A stretch of 43,195 bases of DNA from Myxococcales bacterium. GTDB taxonomy: Bacteria; Myxococcota_A; UBA796; GCA-2862545. Positions 23,844 through 32,491 of this stretch are shown piece by piece. The stretch's first letter is position 1. Every line of letters begins with the position of its first letter. The notes below the pieces were generated by a model that was not told where the DNA came from, made no database searches, and saw only the letters and a program-made list of their open reading frames with translations. The stretch covers positions 1 through 43,195 of the forward strand of contig JAHQVJ010000223.1 in assembly GCA_019634415.1 (NCBI GenBank), given 5' to 3'. The position numbers were made by a program, and so were the translations under genes.

Positions 23844-25412
23844 ATGGCACGCCCCACAATCTGGTTGATCCCCGTCCTCGCGGCCTTCGCCTGCGGTGGA
23901 GACACCGGAGGTAAGAGCTCCTTCGACAGCACCGTGCCCAGCACGCCCTACGGAACCTCCTCGACCTCCCCCGGCCTGGACACGGGCATGGCTCCTCCGC
24001 CCGAGCTGGAGAACGACTTCCTGCAGCTGCCCCCGGCGCAGACCGACGTGTACGTGTTCGTGGCCAACCCCGAGCGCAACACCGTGACGCGGGTCAACGT
24101 GCTCACCCTGACGGTGGACACCACCGCTGTGGGGAGCCGGCCCGAGATCGTGCTCACCACGCCGGACTACGCCACGGCCGTGGTGTTCAACGAGGGGGAA
24201 GACAGCGTCACCCTGCTCGACGCCACCAGCTTGGACAAGCGCACGGTGGACGTGCGCGCCAACTTCAACGACATGGTGCTCTCGCCCGACGGCGGTCACG
24301 CCGTGCTGTTCCACAATGCTGCGCGCGCCGAGCCCGACGACGTGGTGGACGGGGGCCTGCAGAGCTTCAACGAGACCAGCTTCGTGCGCATCGCCACCGG
24401 CGAGCACTTCCCCATGGCCGTGGGCTTCAACCCCCGCATGGTGCGCTTCACCCCCGACGGCACCCTCGCCGTGGTGGTGGCCGACGCCTACCTCGCCACG
24501 GTGGATCTGACGGCACCCACCCTCGCCCCCACCCTCATCGAGCTGGCGCCCGATCTGGTGGACGCGCCGCCCGCCGAAGAGGTGATCGTGGCCGCCGACG
24601 GCTCCTTCGCCTGGGTCCGCCAGTTCGGCGCCACCGAGCTGCTGGTGGTGGACCTGATCACGGGCATCGTGGGCTCGGTACCCGCGGGCGACAACCCCAC
24701 CGACCTCGACCTGTCCCCCGACGGCACCCAGGCGATCGCGGTGGCCCGTGCCTCTCGGGAGCTGTGGGTCTACGACGCTGCCGATCCCGCACGCACGCCG
24801 CAGGTGATCCCGTTGCCGGCGGAGTCGCCCTACGGCTCGCTGCTCCTCGATCCCACCGGCGACCAGGGCATCCTCTACACCACCGCCAACAGCCGGGAGC
24901 AGTACGCGGTCTGGAACCGCAAGACGGATCAGGTACGGGAGCGGCCCTTGGTGAAGCCCGTGGCGGGCATGGCCATCAACCCCACCGGCGAGACCCTGCT
25001 GGTGCTGCACTCTCAGACGGACGGTCCCCTGACGGAGCCCACCTTCGAGGGGCAGAACGCCATCACCATGGTGGCCTTGAGCGACCTGCGCACCAACCCG
25101 CTGCTGCTGCCCGGACCCATCAGCGGCTACGCCCAGGGCACGGCAGGCACCTGGGGCTTCTTCGTGATGGAGGACCAGCCGTTCCTCGAGATCCTGGACT
25201 ACCGCAGCCTGCTGCACACCCAGTTCCGCTTGCGGTCCCTGCCGACCTTCATCGGGGTGCTGCCCGATCTCACCCCAGGCGACGGCGACAGCCCTCCGGC
25301 CTGGGTGAGCCAAGAGCACGAGCTCGGGCGCATCTCGTTCTACGATCCCGACGACAACTCGCTGGAGACGCTGACGGGCTTCGAGCTGAACGCGGAGATC
25401 GAAGTCGATTAG
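23844..25412 (+). CDS. Beta-propeller (YVTN-like) lipoprotein 1
   Basis: ATG 23844 with TGGAG upstream gives 522 aa. MARPTIWLIPVLAAFAC is a lipoprotein signal, and a Ser/Thr/Gly-rich linker follows. Repeated blades include VYVFVANPERNTVTRVNV, PDGTLAVVVADAYLATVDL, LSPDGTQAIAVARASRELWV and TPTGETLLVL-like stretches, typical of a seven-bladed YVTN/YncE-type propeller. Downstream of an Uma2 fragment lies a close paralogue (25820-27388). The pair shares an 83-base stretch of perfect identity. It heads a surface operon ending in a barrel protein at 29609. Confidence 0.85.
   Translation: MARPTIWLIPVLAAFACGGDTGGKSSFDSTVPSTPYGTSSTSPGLDTGMAPPPELENDFLQLPPAQTDVYVFVANPERNTVTRVNVLTLTVDTTAVGSRPEIVLTTPDYATAVVFNEGEDSVTLLDATSLDKRTVDVRANFNDMVLSPDGGHAVLFHNAARAEPDDVVDGGLQSFNETSFVRIATGEHFPMAVGFNPRMVRFTPDGTLAVVVADAYLATVDLTAPTLAPTLIELAPDLVDAPPAEEVIVAADGSFAWVRQFGATELLVVDLITGIVGSVPAGDNPTDLDLSPDGTQAIAVARASRELWVYDAADPARTPQVIPLPAESPYGSLLLDPTGDQGILYTTANSREQYAVWNRKTDQVRERPLVKPVAGMAINPTGETLLVLHSQTDGPLTEPTFEGQNAITMVALSDLRTNPLLLPGPISGYAQGTAGTWGFFVMEDQPFLEILDYRSLLHTQFRLRSLPTFIGVLPDLTPGDGDSPPAWVSQEHELGRISFYDPDDNSLETLTGFELNAEIEVD
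24376..24458 (+). repeat. 83-bp patch identical to 26361-26443
   Basis: This stretch within the first propeller gene is base-for-base identical to 26361-26443 in the second. The surrounding regions differ at many synonymous sites, so the patch may reflect recent gene conversion between the duplicates, or strong constraint. Confidence 0.7.
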
Positions 25413-25427
25413 CCTACAGACATCGAG

Positions 25428-25667
25428 GTGAGCGTGACCAGTACCGTCCAACAGCAAGTCCTGAGCTTGCCGGAGTACTGGCAGCTCGAAGCAGACAGCG
25501 ATCAGCGCCACGAGTTCGTCCACGGCGTCGCCCAGGCCTTTCGCGACGCCCTGCACGGGCCATTCCGAGGCACCTTCGCCGCCGTGACCTTCGCCATCCT
25601 GGACTGGTCCGGCAAGCGACGCTTCCTCGGACCCTTCGCGCAGGCGTTCGGTGTGCGCGCCAGCTGA
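25428..25667 (+). pseudogene. Uma2 (DUF820) endonuclease N-terminal fragment
   Basis: From GTG 25428 or 25434 this 79-aa ORF begins LSLPEYWQLEADSDQRHEFV followed by HG, matching the start of Uma2/DUF820 proteins (xxxEYLxLExxSxxRHEYVDGE). The sequence then changes to an unrelated tail. The PD-(D/E)xK-type catalytic core of Uma2 (about 190 aa in the family) is missing, so it is a remnant. It lies between the tandem propeller paralogues, in the only gap of more than 300 bases here. The rest of 25668-25819 holds no gene. Confidence 0.6.
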
Positions 25668-25819
25668 CGGCCCAGACGCGTTCCAGAATCTAGGACACCT
25701 CAGCCACACCATGACACCACTGCCGCGGTTGCAGATCCGCAGCTGCTAGTGTGCAGCTCACCGCCGCGAGTTCCCATCGGCACGGCTCCTGCACCTTGCC
25801 CGCACCCATTGGAGGACCC

Positions 25820-27388
25820 ATGCGCATCGCGCCAACCATCCTCACCCTGTTGACGTTGACCAGCTGCTCCGCCGACGCTGGCTTCGGCGGTGACGCCACC
25901 AGCACCTTCACCTCGGCAGACGCAGATGCAGACGCAGATGCAGACGCCGACAGCGACGCAGATGTAGACACCTACACCCCTCCCCCCGAGGAGGAGGGCG
26001 ACTTCCTGCTGCGCCCGCCAGCTCAGACCGACGTGTACGTGTTCGTCGCCAACCCCGACCGCAATACCGTCACCCGCGTCAACGTGCGCACGCTCGACGT
26101 CGACACCACGCGCGTGGGCGTCGATCCGCAGATCGTGCTCACCACCCCCGACTACCAGAGCGCCGTCGTCTTCAATCGGGGCGACGATTCCGTCACCCTG
26201 ATCGACGCCGACACGCTCGACAAGACCACGGTGGACGTGCGCGACAACTTCAACGACATGGTGCTCACGCCCGACGGCAGCCACGCCGTGCTGTGGCACA
26301 ACAAGGCCAAGGAGCAGCCCGACGACCCCGACGTGGAGGGGCTGCAGAGCTTCAACGAGGCCAGCTTCGTGCGCATCGCCACCGGCGAGCACTTCCCCAT
26401 GGCCGTGGGCTTCAACCCCCGCATGGTGCGCTTCACCCCCGACAGCACGCTCGCCGTGGTGGTGGCCGATGCCTACCTCGCCACCGTGGATCTGTCGGTG
26501 AGCGCCCCCACCCCGCGCCTCATCGAGCTCGTGCCCGACGTGCTGTCGCCCCCCACCGCCGAGGAGGTGATCGTGGCGGCCGACGGCTCCTTCGCCTGGG
26601 TCCGCCAGTTCGGCGCCACCGAGCTGTTGGTGGTGGACCTCGACACCGCCGCGGTGACGTCGCGCGCAGCGGGCGACAACCCCACCGATCTCGACCTGTC
26701 CCACGACGGCACCCAGGTGATCGCAGTGGCCCGCGGCTCGGAGGAGCTGTGGGTCTACGAGGCCGACGACCCCGACGTGCAGCCCCTGGTGCTGCCGCTG
26801 CCGAGCGGCGCCCCCTACGGCTCGCTGCTGGTGGATCCCGCCGGTGAGAAGGGAATCCTCTACACCACCGCCACCTCCACCGAGCGCTACGCCGTGTGGG
26901 ATCGTCTCACGGACGTGGTGCGCGAGCGCGACCTGGTGAAGCCCGTGGACGGCGTGGCCATCAACCCCACGGGCGAGAGCCTGCTCATCTTCCACAGCGA
27001 CGCCGACGGCCCCGACACCGAGCCGCTGTTCGCCGGCTCCTGGGCCATCACCATGGTGGCCTTGAGCGATCTGCGCACCAACCCCCTGCTGCTGCCCGCC
27101 GAGCCCACGGGCTACGCCAACGGCACCGACGGCACCTGGGGCTTCTTCATCATGGAGGACGAGCCCTACCTGGAGGTGCTGGACTACCGCACGCTGCTGC
27201 ACAACGAGTATGCGCTACGGTCGCTGCCCACCTTCGTGGGCGTGCTGCCCGACCTGACCGACGACGGTGACGCCCCACCCGCCTGGGTGAGCCAGGAGCA
27301 CGAGCTCGGGCGCATCTCCTTTTACGACCCCGACGACAACTCGCTGGAAACCCTGACGGGCTTCGAGCTCAACTCGGAGATCGAGTGA
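25820..27388 (+). CDS. Beta-propeller (YVTN-like) lipoprotein 2
   Basis: ATG 25820, four bases after GGAGG, gives 522 aa, the same length as the upstream paralogue. The signal MRIAPTILTLLTLTSC is followed by an Ala-Asp repeat linker (encoded at 25916-25969) and then the same propeller (VYVFVANPDRNTVTRVNV, EEVIVAADGSFAWVRQFGAT, DPDDNSLETLTGFELN). Protein identity to propeller 1 is very high in the blades and low in the signal and linker, as expected for tandem duplicates. The end overlaps the next GTG start. Confidence 0.86.
   Translation: MRIAPTILTLLTLTSCSADAGFGGDATSTFTSADADADADADADSDADVDTYTPPPEEEGDFLLRPPAQTDVYVFVANPDRNTVTRVNVRTLDVDTTRVGVDPQIVLTTPDYQSAVVFNRGDDSVTLIDADTLDKTTVDVRDNFNDMVLTPDGSHAVLWHNKAKEQPDDPDVEGLQSFNEASFVRIATGEHFPMAVGFNPRMVRFTPDSTLAVVVADAYLATVDLSVSAPTPRLIELVPDVLSPPTAEEVIVAADGSFAWVRQFGATELLVVDLDTAAVTSRAAGDNPTDLDLSHDGTQVIAVARGSEELWVYEADDPDVQPLVLPLPSGAPYGSLLVDPAGEKGILYTTATSTERYAVWDRLTDVVRERDLVKPVDGVAINPTGESLLIFHSDADGPDTEPLFAGSWAITMVALSDLRTNPLLLPAEPTGYANGTDGTWGFFIMEDEPYLEVLDYRTLLHNEYALRSLPTFVGVLPDLTDDGDAPPAWVSQEHELGRISFYDPDDNSLETLTGFELNSEIE
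25916..25969 (+). repeat. Hexanucleotide tandem repeat encoding Ala-Asp
   Basis: Nine consecutive hexamers of the GCAGAC/GCAGAT type, the later ones degenerate, encode an (Ala-Asp)n linker just after the lipoprotein signal. Such simple repeats can change length by slippage without breaking the frame. A shorter Thr-Glu repeat of the same style lies at about 7120-7145. Confidence 0.75.
26361..26443 (+). repeat. 83-bp patch identical to 24376-24458
   Basis: This is the second copy of the identical block shared by the two propeller genes, encoding SFVRIATGEHFPMAVGFNPR and the residues that follow. Confidence 0.7.
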
Positions 27389-28938
27389 GACACCTTGCAT
27401 TGTTTTCGTTGTTGGCTGGATGCGGGTGGAACCACCTGCCCCAGCAAGACAATCAGTTCCTCGACGAGCCGCTGTGGGACGCGGCAGGTGCCGTGGCCAC
27501 CGCCGACGCGCTGTACGTGCGGCTTCCCCGAGCCGGAGCGCTGGCGCGGGTGACCGCCGACGGCGTCGAGCGCATCGATCTGGGCGAGGGCCGCGTCACT
27601 CGCATCGCCTCGGCGCCAGACGGCCAGACGGTGGTGACGTTCCTGGAGCGCTACACCTGCTTCCCCGACGACCGACGCGAGGCCCGACGCGTGAAGGACC
27701 TCGAGGACTGTGACGACGACGATCTGCAGATCGACACCGAGATCCTGCTGGTCCGCGGCAGCGACGTGTCGGAGGGCCAGGCCGTGACGGGCACCTACAA
27801 CGCCCTGGCCTTCTCGGACGACGGCCGCTTCGCCATCGCGTACCTCGACTTCGCGCTGGGCGTGCAGCTCGAGGGCGTCGTGAACCTCACGGGCATCGCG
27901 GTGCTCGATCTGGTGGACAACGTCTCGGAGCTGGTGACCGTGGGGTTTGCCCCCGATCAGGTGCTGTTCACCTACGACGATGGCGGCAACGCGGTGTCTG
28001 CCGTGGTGCTGTCGCGCAACCAGGTGGCCAACGTGAACCTGCTCACCGAGCCCGCTGGCGTCACCCAGTTCCCGCTGACCCTCGACCCCGACACCGAGCG
28101 CGTGCCCACCGGCGTCGCGCTGACCCCCGACGGTCGCTACGCGCTGATCAGCACGGCGGGGTCGTCGGATCTGTACGCCATCGATCTGGACAACGAGAGT
28201 ATCAACATCGTGGACCTGTCGGGCACCCCCGCCACGCTGCAGGTGGACGGCACCGCCGACCGCACGGTGCTTGTGTACGGCGGGCGCTCGGTGGCCGAGG
28301 TGATGGAGCACGACTTCTTCGAGGTCGACACCATCGAGCTCGACGAGGGCATGAACCAGGTCACGCCCATCGGTGGCTCCGCCCTGCTGTGGAGCGACAA
28401 CATCGGCCGGCACGATCTGTACCGCCTCGACCTCGAAGACAACGAGCTGGTGGAGTACCGCCTGCAGAACCCGGCGGTGTCGCTGCACGTGGCCCCCACC
28501 TTGGAGTTCGCAGTCGCCCTGACCCGCCCCGAGGGGGGCTCGGGCAACGACGTGGACGCCATCTACGACGCCAACCCGGGCATGGAGGTCATCGATCTGT
28601 CCGACAACGACAGCCAGCCCTTCCTGCTCGAGGGGCAGGGCCTGGGCGTGGCCTTCGCCCAGGGCGACACGTCGCTGAACGCCCTCGTGCTGCAGCGCGG
28701 CGTGGACTACCTGTTTCGCTACGACCTGTACGCACGCCAGAGCGAGGAGATCGATCTGGCAGCTCCGCCGGTGGCCATCGGCACCTTGGCCGACGGGCGC
28801 TTCTGGATCACCCACAACTCGCCGCTGGGCCTCGTCTCCTTCCTCGACCCCATCACGGGCGACGTGACGGAGGTGGGAGGGTTCGCCGCCCAGGGCGTCA
28901 TCGACCCCGTGGATCTCGTCGAGGAGGTGCTGCCATGA
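27385..28938 (+). CDS. Beta-propeller lipoprotein 3
   Basis: GTG 27385 overlaps the previous stop (GTGA) and gives 517 aa. MRHLALFSLLAGC is a lipoprotein signal. The body is a more divergent propeller: SAPDGQTVVTFLERY, FSDDGRFAIAYLDF, LTPDGRYALISTAGSSDLYA and GTLADGRFWITHNSPLGLVS. It lacks close similarity to propellers 1 and 2, so it is an older paralogue or an independent partner. Its end overlaps the barrel gene (ATGA). Confidence 0.84.
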   Translation: MRHLALFSLLAGCGWNHLPQQDNQFLDEPLWDAAGAVATADALYVRLPRAGALARVTADGVERIDLGEGRVTRIASAPDGQTVVTFLERYTCFPDDRREARRVKDLEDCDDDDLQIDTEILLVRGSDVSEGQAVTGTYNALAFSDDGRFAIAYLDFALGVQLEGVVNLTGIAVLDLVDNVSELVTVGFAPDQVLFTYDDGGNAVSAVVLSRNQVANVNLLTEPAGVTQFPLTLDPDTERVPTGVALTPDGRYALISTAGSSDLYAIDLDNESINIVDLSGTPATLQVDGTADRTVLVYGGRSVAEVMEHDFFEVDTIELDEGMNQVTPIGGSALLWSDNIGRHDLYRLDLEDNELVEYRLQNPAVSLHVAPTLEFAVALTRPEGGSGNDVDAIYDANPGMEVIDLSDNDSQPFLLEGQGLGVAFAQGDTSLNALVLQRGVDYLFRYDLYARQSEEIDLAAPPVAIGTLADGRFWITHNSPLGLVSFLDPITGDVTEVGGFAAQGVIDPVDLVEEVLP

Positions 28939-29609
28939 CGCCGCTCATCGCACTGTTGTCGAGCGCTGGCTGGGCTCAGTCGGGCGACGCGCCGCCCATC
29001 GAGGGACTCTCCGAGTCCTGGGGACCGCGCATGCAGGTCAGCGTGGAGGTCGGCACCCTGGGCAACCGCGACGCCGCCTACGACCTGTTCGCAGACGGCA
29101 ACCAGATGCCGAGCCGCGGCGTGCGGGTGGGCTACCGCGTGCTGGAGCGCCTCGAGGTGTTCGCCGGCTGGCACCACCTGGGCCGCGGCAGCGTGGTGCA
29201 GCTGGACTCCCCCACCGACACCGAGGCGGACTTCGCCACCACTCGCTCCGAGTTCGTGGCCGCCTTCACGGCGGAGGAGTTCACCCTGGGCCCGCGCGTC
29301 GACATCTCCATCGAGGACCGCTTCTACCCCTATGCGAGCGCCGCCCTGCTGGTGGTGCGCGGACTGGCCCGCCTCGACGACGCCCCCAACAGCAGCGCCA
29401 ACATCGGCCAGATCCGCGCCGCGGGCGTGGGGGCCGGGCTGCTGGCCATGGGGGGCGCCGAGATCCGCATCCCGGTGGTCGACGACTGGCACGTCGCACT
29501 GCACGCCGAGCTCGGCTACGGCTGGGTCTCGCCCATCGGCCTGGGCGATCTGGGACAGATGCAGCCTGGTGGCGTGGCGGGCCGCGGCGGTGTTGGCATT
29601 CGGTTCTAG
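28935..29609 (+). CDS. Predicted outer-membrane beta-barrel protein
   Basis: ATG 28935 follows GAGGAGG and overlaps the upstream stop. The 224-aa product has a signal peptide (MTPLIALLSSAGWAQS) and amphipathic strands (MQVSVEVGTLG, RGVRVGYRVLERLEVFAGW, FTLGPRVDISIEDRFYPYAS) ending GGVGIRF with a terminal Phe, an outer-membrane assembly signal. As the last gene of the operon it probably anchors or exports the propeller lipoproteins. Its TAG shares a CTAG palindrome with the stop of the convergent gene. Confidence 0.82.
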   Translation: MTPLIALLSSAGWAQSGDAPPIEGLSESWGPRMQVSVEVGTLGNRDAAYDLFADGNQMPSRGVRVGYRVLERLEVFAGWHHLGRGSVVQLDSPTDTEADFATTRSEFVAAFTAEEFTLGPRVDISIEDRFYPYASAALLVVRGLARLDDAPNSSANIGQIRAAGVGAGLLAMGGAEIRIPVVDDWHVALHAELGYGWVSPIGLGDLGQMQPGGVAGRGGVGIRF

Positions 29610-30469
29610 AGCTCGATCCCCACCTTCACGCGCGCCGTGAGGATGCGACCGTAGCGACCGGCCTGCTCCACCGACTCGATGCTCTTGTCGGGCAGCGAGT
29701 AGCCCCCGGGAGCGCCGTACAGCTCGGCACCGAACCGCAGCTGGTCGCCGATCAGCGCGTCCGCCCCCAGCGACGCCGTGAGCCCCGCGTAGGGGTGGAA
29801 GTTGTTGACCGTGACGCCGTCGTCGCCGATGTAGAAGAAGGTCGAGGCGTCGGTGAAGCCCACCGCGGCGTAGGGCGTGACCGTGTCGAGCTGCAGGCCC
29901 ACCATGGCGTCGAAGCCGAAGGTGGAGGCCAGGTACAGGTCGTCGAAGGCCGGATCGCCCACCAGGAAGGGGCTCGCGATCTCGGCCACCGTGCGGTGGC
30001 TGGTGGCGTGGAAGCGCGCCCCGACCTGGAAGCTCTCACCGAGCTCGAAGCCCACCCCCGCCTCGGCGGAGATCAGCACCGTGGACTGACCCAACAGCCG
30101 CACCGGAGGCAGATAGGCCACGCCCACGTAGGGCGTCATGGCGCCCACCGAGGGCAGGGCGTAGGTCACGCGGATGCGCGGGATCACCGGTGTCTTGTTC
30201 GTCTCCTCGGTCTTCGTGTAGGCCAGCACCAGGCGACGGCGACAGCCGAGCGGCGGCACGCCCGCGAGATCGAGGCTCAAGGCCCCGCGGCCCGACGCAT
30301 GGGGCACGGGACCGTGCTGCGGCGACAAGGTGGACGACAGGGCGAAGTAGTTCTGCAGGAAGTCCTGCTGCACCTGCTCGTCGTAGTCGTCGGGAGGTCC
30401 GGCGGCGGCCAGATCGAGGCAAGCGGGATCCACGATGGCGAAGGCGCTCGAGGCAAGAAGGGACAGCAC
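29606..30469 (-). CDS. Outer-membrane beta-barrel protein
   Basis: GTG 30469, five bases after GGAGGT, starts a signal peptide (VLSLLASSAFA); earlier in-frame codons are antisense shadow. The 287-aa product has many predicted amphipathic strands (RIRVTYALPSVGAMTPYVGV, GVGFELGESFQVGARFHAT, TPYAAVGFTDASTFFYIG, RILTARVKVGIEL) and could be an OmpP1/FadL- or OprB-like barrel, but no family is certain. The CTAG stop overlap with the plus-strand barrel gene leaves no room for a terminator. Confidence 0.78.
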   Translation of the reverse strand: MLSLLASSAFAIVDPACLDLAAAGPPDDYDEQVQQDFLQNYFALSSTLSPQHGPVPHASGRGALSLDLAGVPPLGCRRRLVLAYTKTEETNKTPVIPRIRVTYALPSVGAMTPYVGVAYLPPVRLLGQSTVLISAEAGVGFELGESFQVGARFHATSHRTVAEIASPFLVGDPAFDDLYLASTFGFDAMVGLQLDTVTPYAAVGFTDASTFFYIGDDGVTVNNFHPYAGLTASLGADALIGDQLRFGAELYGAPGGYSLPDKSIESVEQAGRYGRILTARVKVGIEL

Positions 30470-30719
30470 GGGGGACCTCCATGGCGGGCAGCGTAGCCCC
30501 TCCCCTCCGACGTCGGTAGGCCGCCACCCACGATGCGCCAGCACCGGACGAAATGCTGGAGCGCGGCTCGCGTATGCAGGGGTGCGTTTGCGATGGGGGA
30601 CGCCGGGGTCGCGGGCGGGTTGTGTTGTTCGTTGGCTTTTGCTGCCGCACCACGGCTCCGGCGTCACCATCTTCACGCACAGCGGCGAACACGACGCAAT
30701 GTGCGGATCCTCCTGCCGT

Positions 30720-31580
30720 ATGGACAGCCCGGAGGTGTCCGTGGGCGGATGGAGACGAGCGGTGATGGTCGGCGCGGTGGCAGCCTGGCTGTCGGTGCCG
30801 CTGTTCCTCGTGGGCGTGCTGGCGACGCTGGTAGGCCCCTCCACCCTGCTGTGGAGCCTGCCCCACAGCGCGGACACCGTGCACCACGGCTTGCTCCTGT
30901 GGTGGCCTCTGACCGTGGCCGTCACTCTGACCACGTGCCTGAACGCCTCCGTGAGGGAGTTCGCCGCCACGATCTTCACCCGCCAGAACGCGGAGCGCGG
31001 CCGGCCCTACGCCCTGTCTGGCCTGTTGGCGTTCGCCGTCCTGCCTCCGCTGCTCCTGCGGCCCCTGTGGCTCCCGCTGGCCATCGCCGCGCTGGTGGGG
31101 GTGTCGGGCTGGTCCGTGCGGCGCCATCGGACCCGCACCCACCAGCCCGTCGGATCGGTGGGCCGCGTGGGCTGGTCGCTGACCTGGCGCCTGCTCGCGA
31201 TGGCGGTGCCGCTGTACCTCGCGATGTTCGGGTACTCCATCGCCATCGGCGCGGTGGCCCTGGCTCCCGGCATGGCCGTGGTGAGCGCGCTGCAGGAGGA
31301 TCCCAGCCGGGCGGAGGCGCTGCAGTGGGCAAGCACTGGGTTGCCCAGCATGATCCGCGCCTATGGCTGGGCGTTGTTGGCCGGCACCCTGGCGCTGTCG
31401 GCGACGTGGACGGTGGCCGGGGTCCGCTACATCCCGGGCCACGTGGCGCGTCGCGCCGACGCCGAGGGCGCCTTCGAGCCGGATCACGACGGCTCGCGCG
31501 CCTCTGCGGGGACCGCCGACGCCAAGCGCTCCCGCAGCCAGCGATGGCCCGGATCCTCGGTGAACCGGGTGTGCCAGTAG
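30720..31580 (+). CDS. Multi-spanning membrane protein
   Basis: The protein has about six hydrophobic segments (first AVMVGAVAAWLSVPLFLVGV, last AYGWALLAGTLALSATWTVA) and a charged tail. The start is unclear. ATG 30699 and 30720 are in frame without a good ribosome site, while GTG 30762 has GGAG seven bases upstream but would begin inside the first helix. The 286-aa form from 30720 is used here. The 250 bases upstream hold no convincing gene. The last 97 bases overlap the convergent LysR gene. Family not recognised. Confidence 0.65.
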   Translation: MDSPEVSVGGWRRAVMVGAVAAWLSVPLFLVGVLATLVGPSTLLWSLPHSADTVHHGLLLWWPLTVAVTLTTCLNASVREFAATIFTRQNAERGRPYALSGLLAFAVLPPLLLRPLWLPLAIAALVGVSGWSVRRHRTRTHQPVGSVGRVGWSLTWRLLAMAVPLYLAMFGYSIAIGAVALAPGMAVVSALQEDPSRAEALQWASTGLPSMIRAYGWALLAGTLALSATWTVAGVRYIPGHVARRADAEGAFEPDHDGSRASAGTADAKRSRSQRWPGSSVNRVCQ

Positions 31581-32419
31581 CAGGCCACGGAGTGGGGCGG
31601 CACGGGTAGTGGCAGGGGCACCGCCACGATCGGTCCCTCCGCCGGGAGCATGCGCGCCAGGCTCGTGGGGGCCGTCAGGATCAGGTCGCTGCGCGCGATG
31701 ATGGCCGGGGCGCTGAAGAAGTGCGGCAGCTTCAGCACCACCCGCCGCACGTGGCCTGCCTCCTGCAGCAGGTGGTCCACCACGCTCACCCCGTCGGCTC
31801 GCGGCGACACCACCGCGTGGGCAGCCGCCACGTAGCGCTCGAGGGTGAGCCCTTGCCGAAGCACCGCATGGTCCTCGCGCAGGAAGCAGGAGAAGGTGTC
31901 GCGCAGCAAGGTGCGCCCCACCAAGCCCACCGCTCCCTGAACCTGCGGCCGGGCCAGCACCGCGAGATCGAGCTCCCCCACCGTCAGCGCCGCGGGGATC
32001 CCGCGGCGGGTGAAGGGCATCACCGTCAGCTCGATGCCCGGAGCCTGCTGCCGCAGATCCGCCAGCAGCGCGGGCAGCGCCAGCACGTCGAACAGGTCCG
32101 GTGTGGCGATGCGGAAGGCGCGCTGTGCCGAAGCCGGCTCGAAGGACGGCGACTCGAGCAGCCGCGCCAGCGTCTGCAGGCCACTGCGCAGGCCGAGGGC
32201 GAGGGCCTCCGCCCGAGGCGTCAGCTGCATGGCTGCACCCACCCTCACGAGCAGCGGATCGTCGAACACGTCGCGCAGCCGTCGCAGCGTGTGGCTCATC
32301 GCCGACTGCGTCACGCCCACCTCTTGTGCCGCGCGAGTCACGCTGCCCTCCCGGATCAACGCATCGAGGGCCACCAGCAGGTTCAGGTCGATGCGATGGA
32401 GTTCATGCATCACGTTCAT
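31484..32419 (-). CDS. LysR-family transcriptional regulator
   Basis: This 311-aa regulator starts at ATG 32419. The N-terminal winged helix (residues about 7-65) has the LysR motif: LNLLVALDALIREGSVTRAA through TQSAMSHTLRRLRDVFDDPL. The effector-binding domain follows (about 95-300). It is divergent from the NAD(P)-binding gene at 32492, the typical LysR arrangement of a regulator next to its target, and a TGGT-N8-ACCA dyad lies between. The effector is unknown. Confidence 0.93.
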   Translation of the reverse strand: MNVMHELHRIDLNLLVALDALIREGSVTRAAQEVGVTQSAMSHTLRRLRDVFDDPLLVRVGAAMQLTPRAEALALGLRSGLQTLARLLESPSFEPASAQRAFRIATPDLFDVLALPALLADLRQQAPGIELTVMPFTRRGIPAALTVGELDLAVLARPQVQGAVGLVGRTLLRDTFSCFLREDHAVLRQGLTLERYVAAAHAVVSPRADGVSVVDHLLQEAGHVRRVVLKLPHFFSAPAIIARSDLILTAPTSLARMLPAEGPIVAVPLPLPVPPHSVACYWHTRFTEDPGHRWLRERLASAVPAEAREPS

Positions 32420-32426
32420 GGACAGA

Positions 32427-32442
32427 TGGTACCTACTCACCA
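32427..32442. promoter_or_regulatory. Candidate LysR operator
   Basis: TGGT and ACCA flank an 8-base spacer in the 72-base divergent gap. It is a short dyad near the LysR start, where autoregulatory sites usually lie. It lacks a perfect T-N11-A core. Confidence 0.35.
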
Positions 32443-32491
32443 GCGTCATGACCACCAGCGCCGTACGAAGAGGGTGTCTCGGAGGTGAACG

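Noticed and set aside
23730..25712. A 660-aa open frame antisense to propeller 1 (and a similar one at 25700-27202)
   Set aside because: Both copies of the duplicate show the same mirror frame, which is explained by codon bias of the propeller genes.
29606..30979. A 457-aa form of the barrel protein
   Set aside because: The extra N-terminus lacks protein-like composition, and a strong ribosome site with signal peptide sits at GTG 30469.
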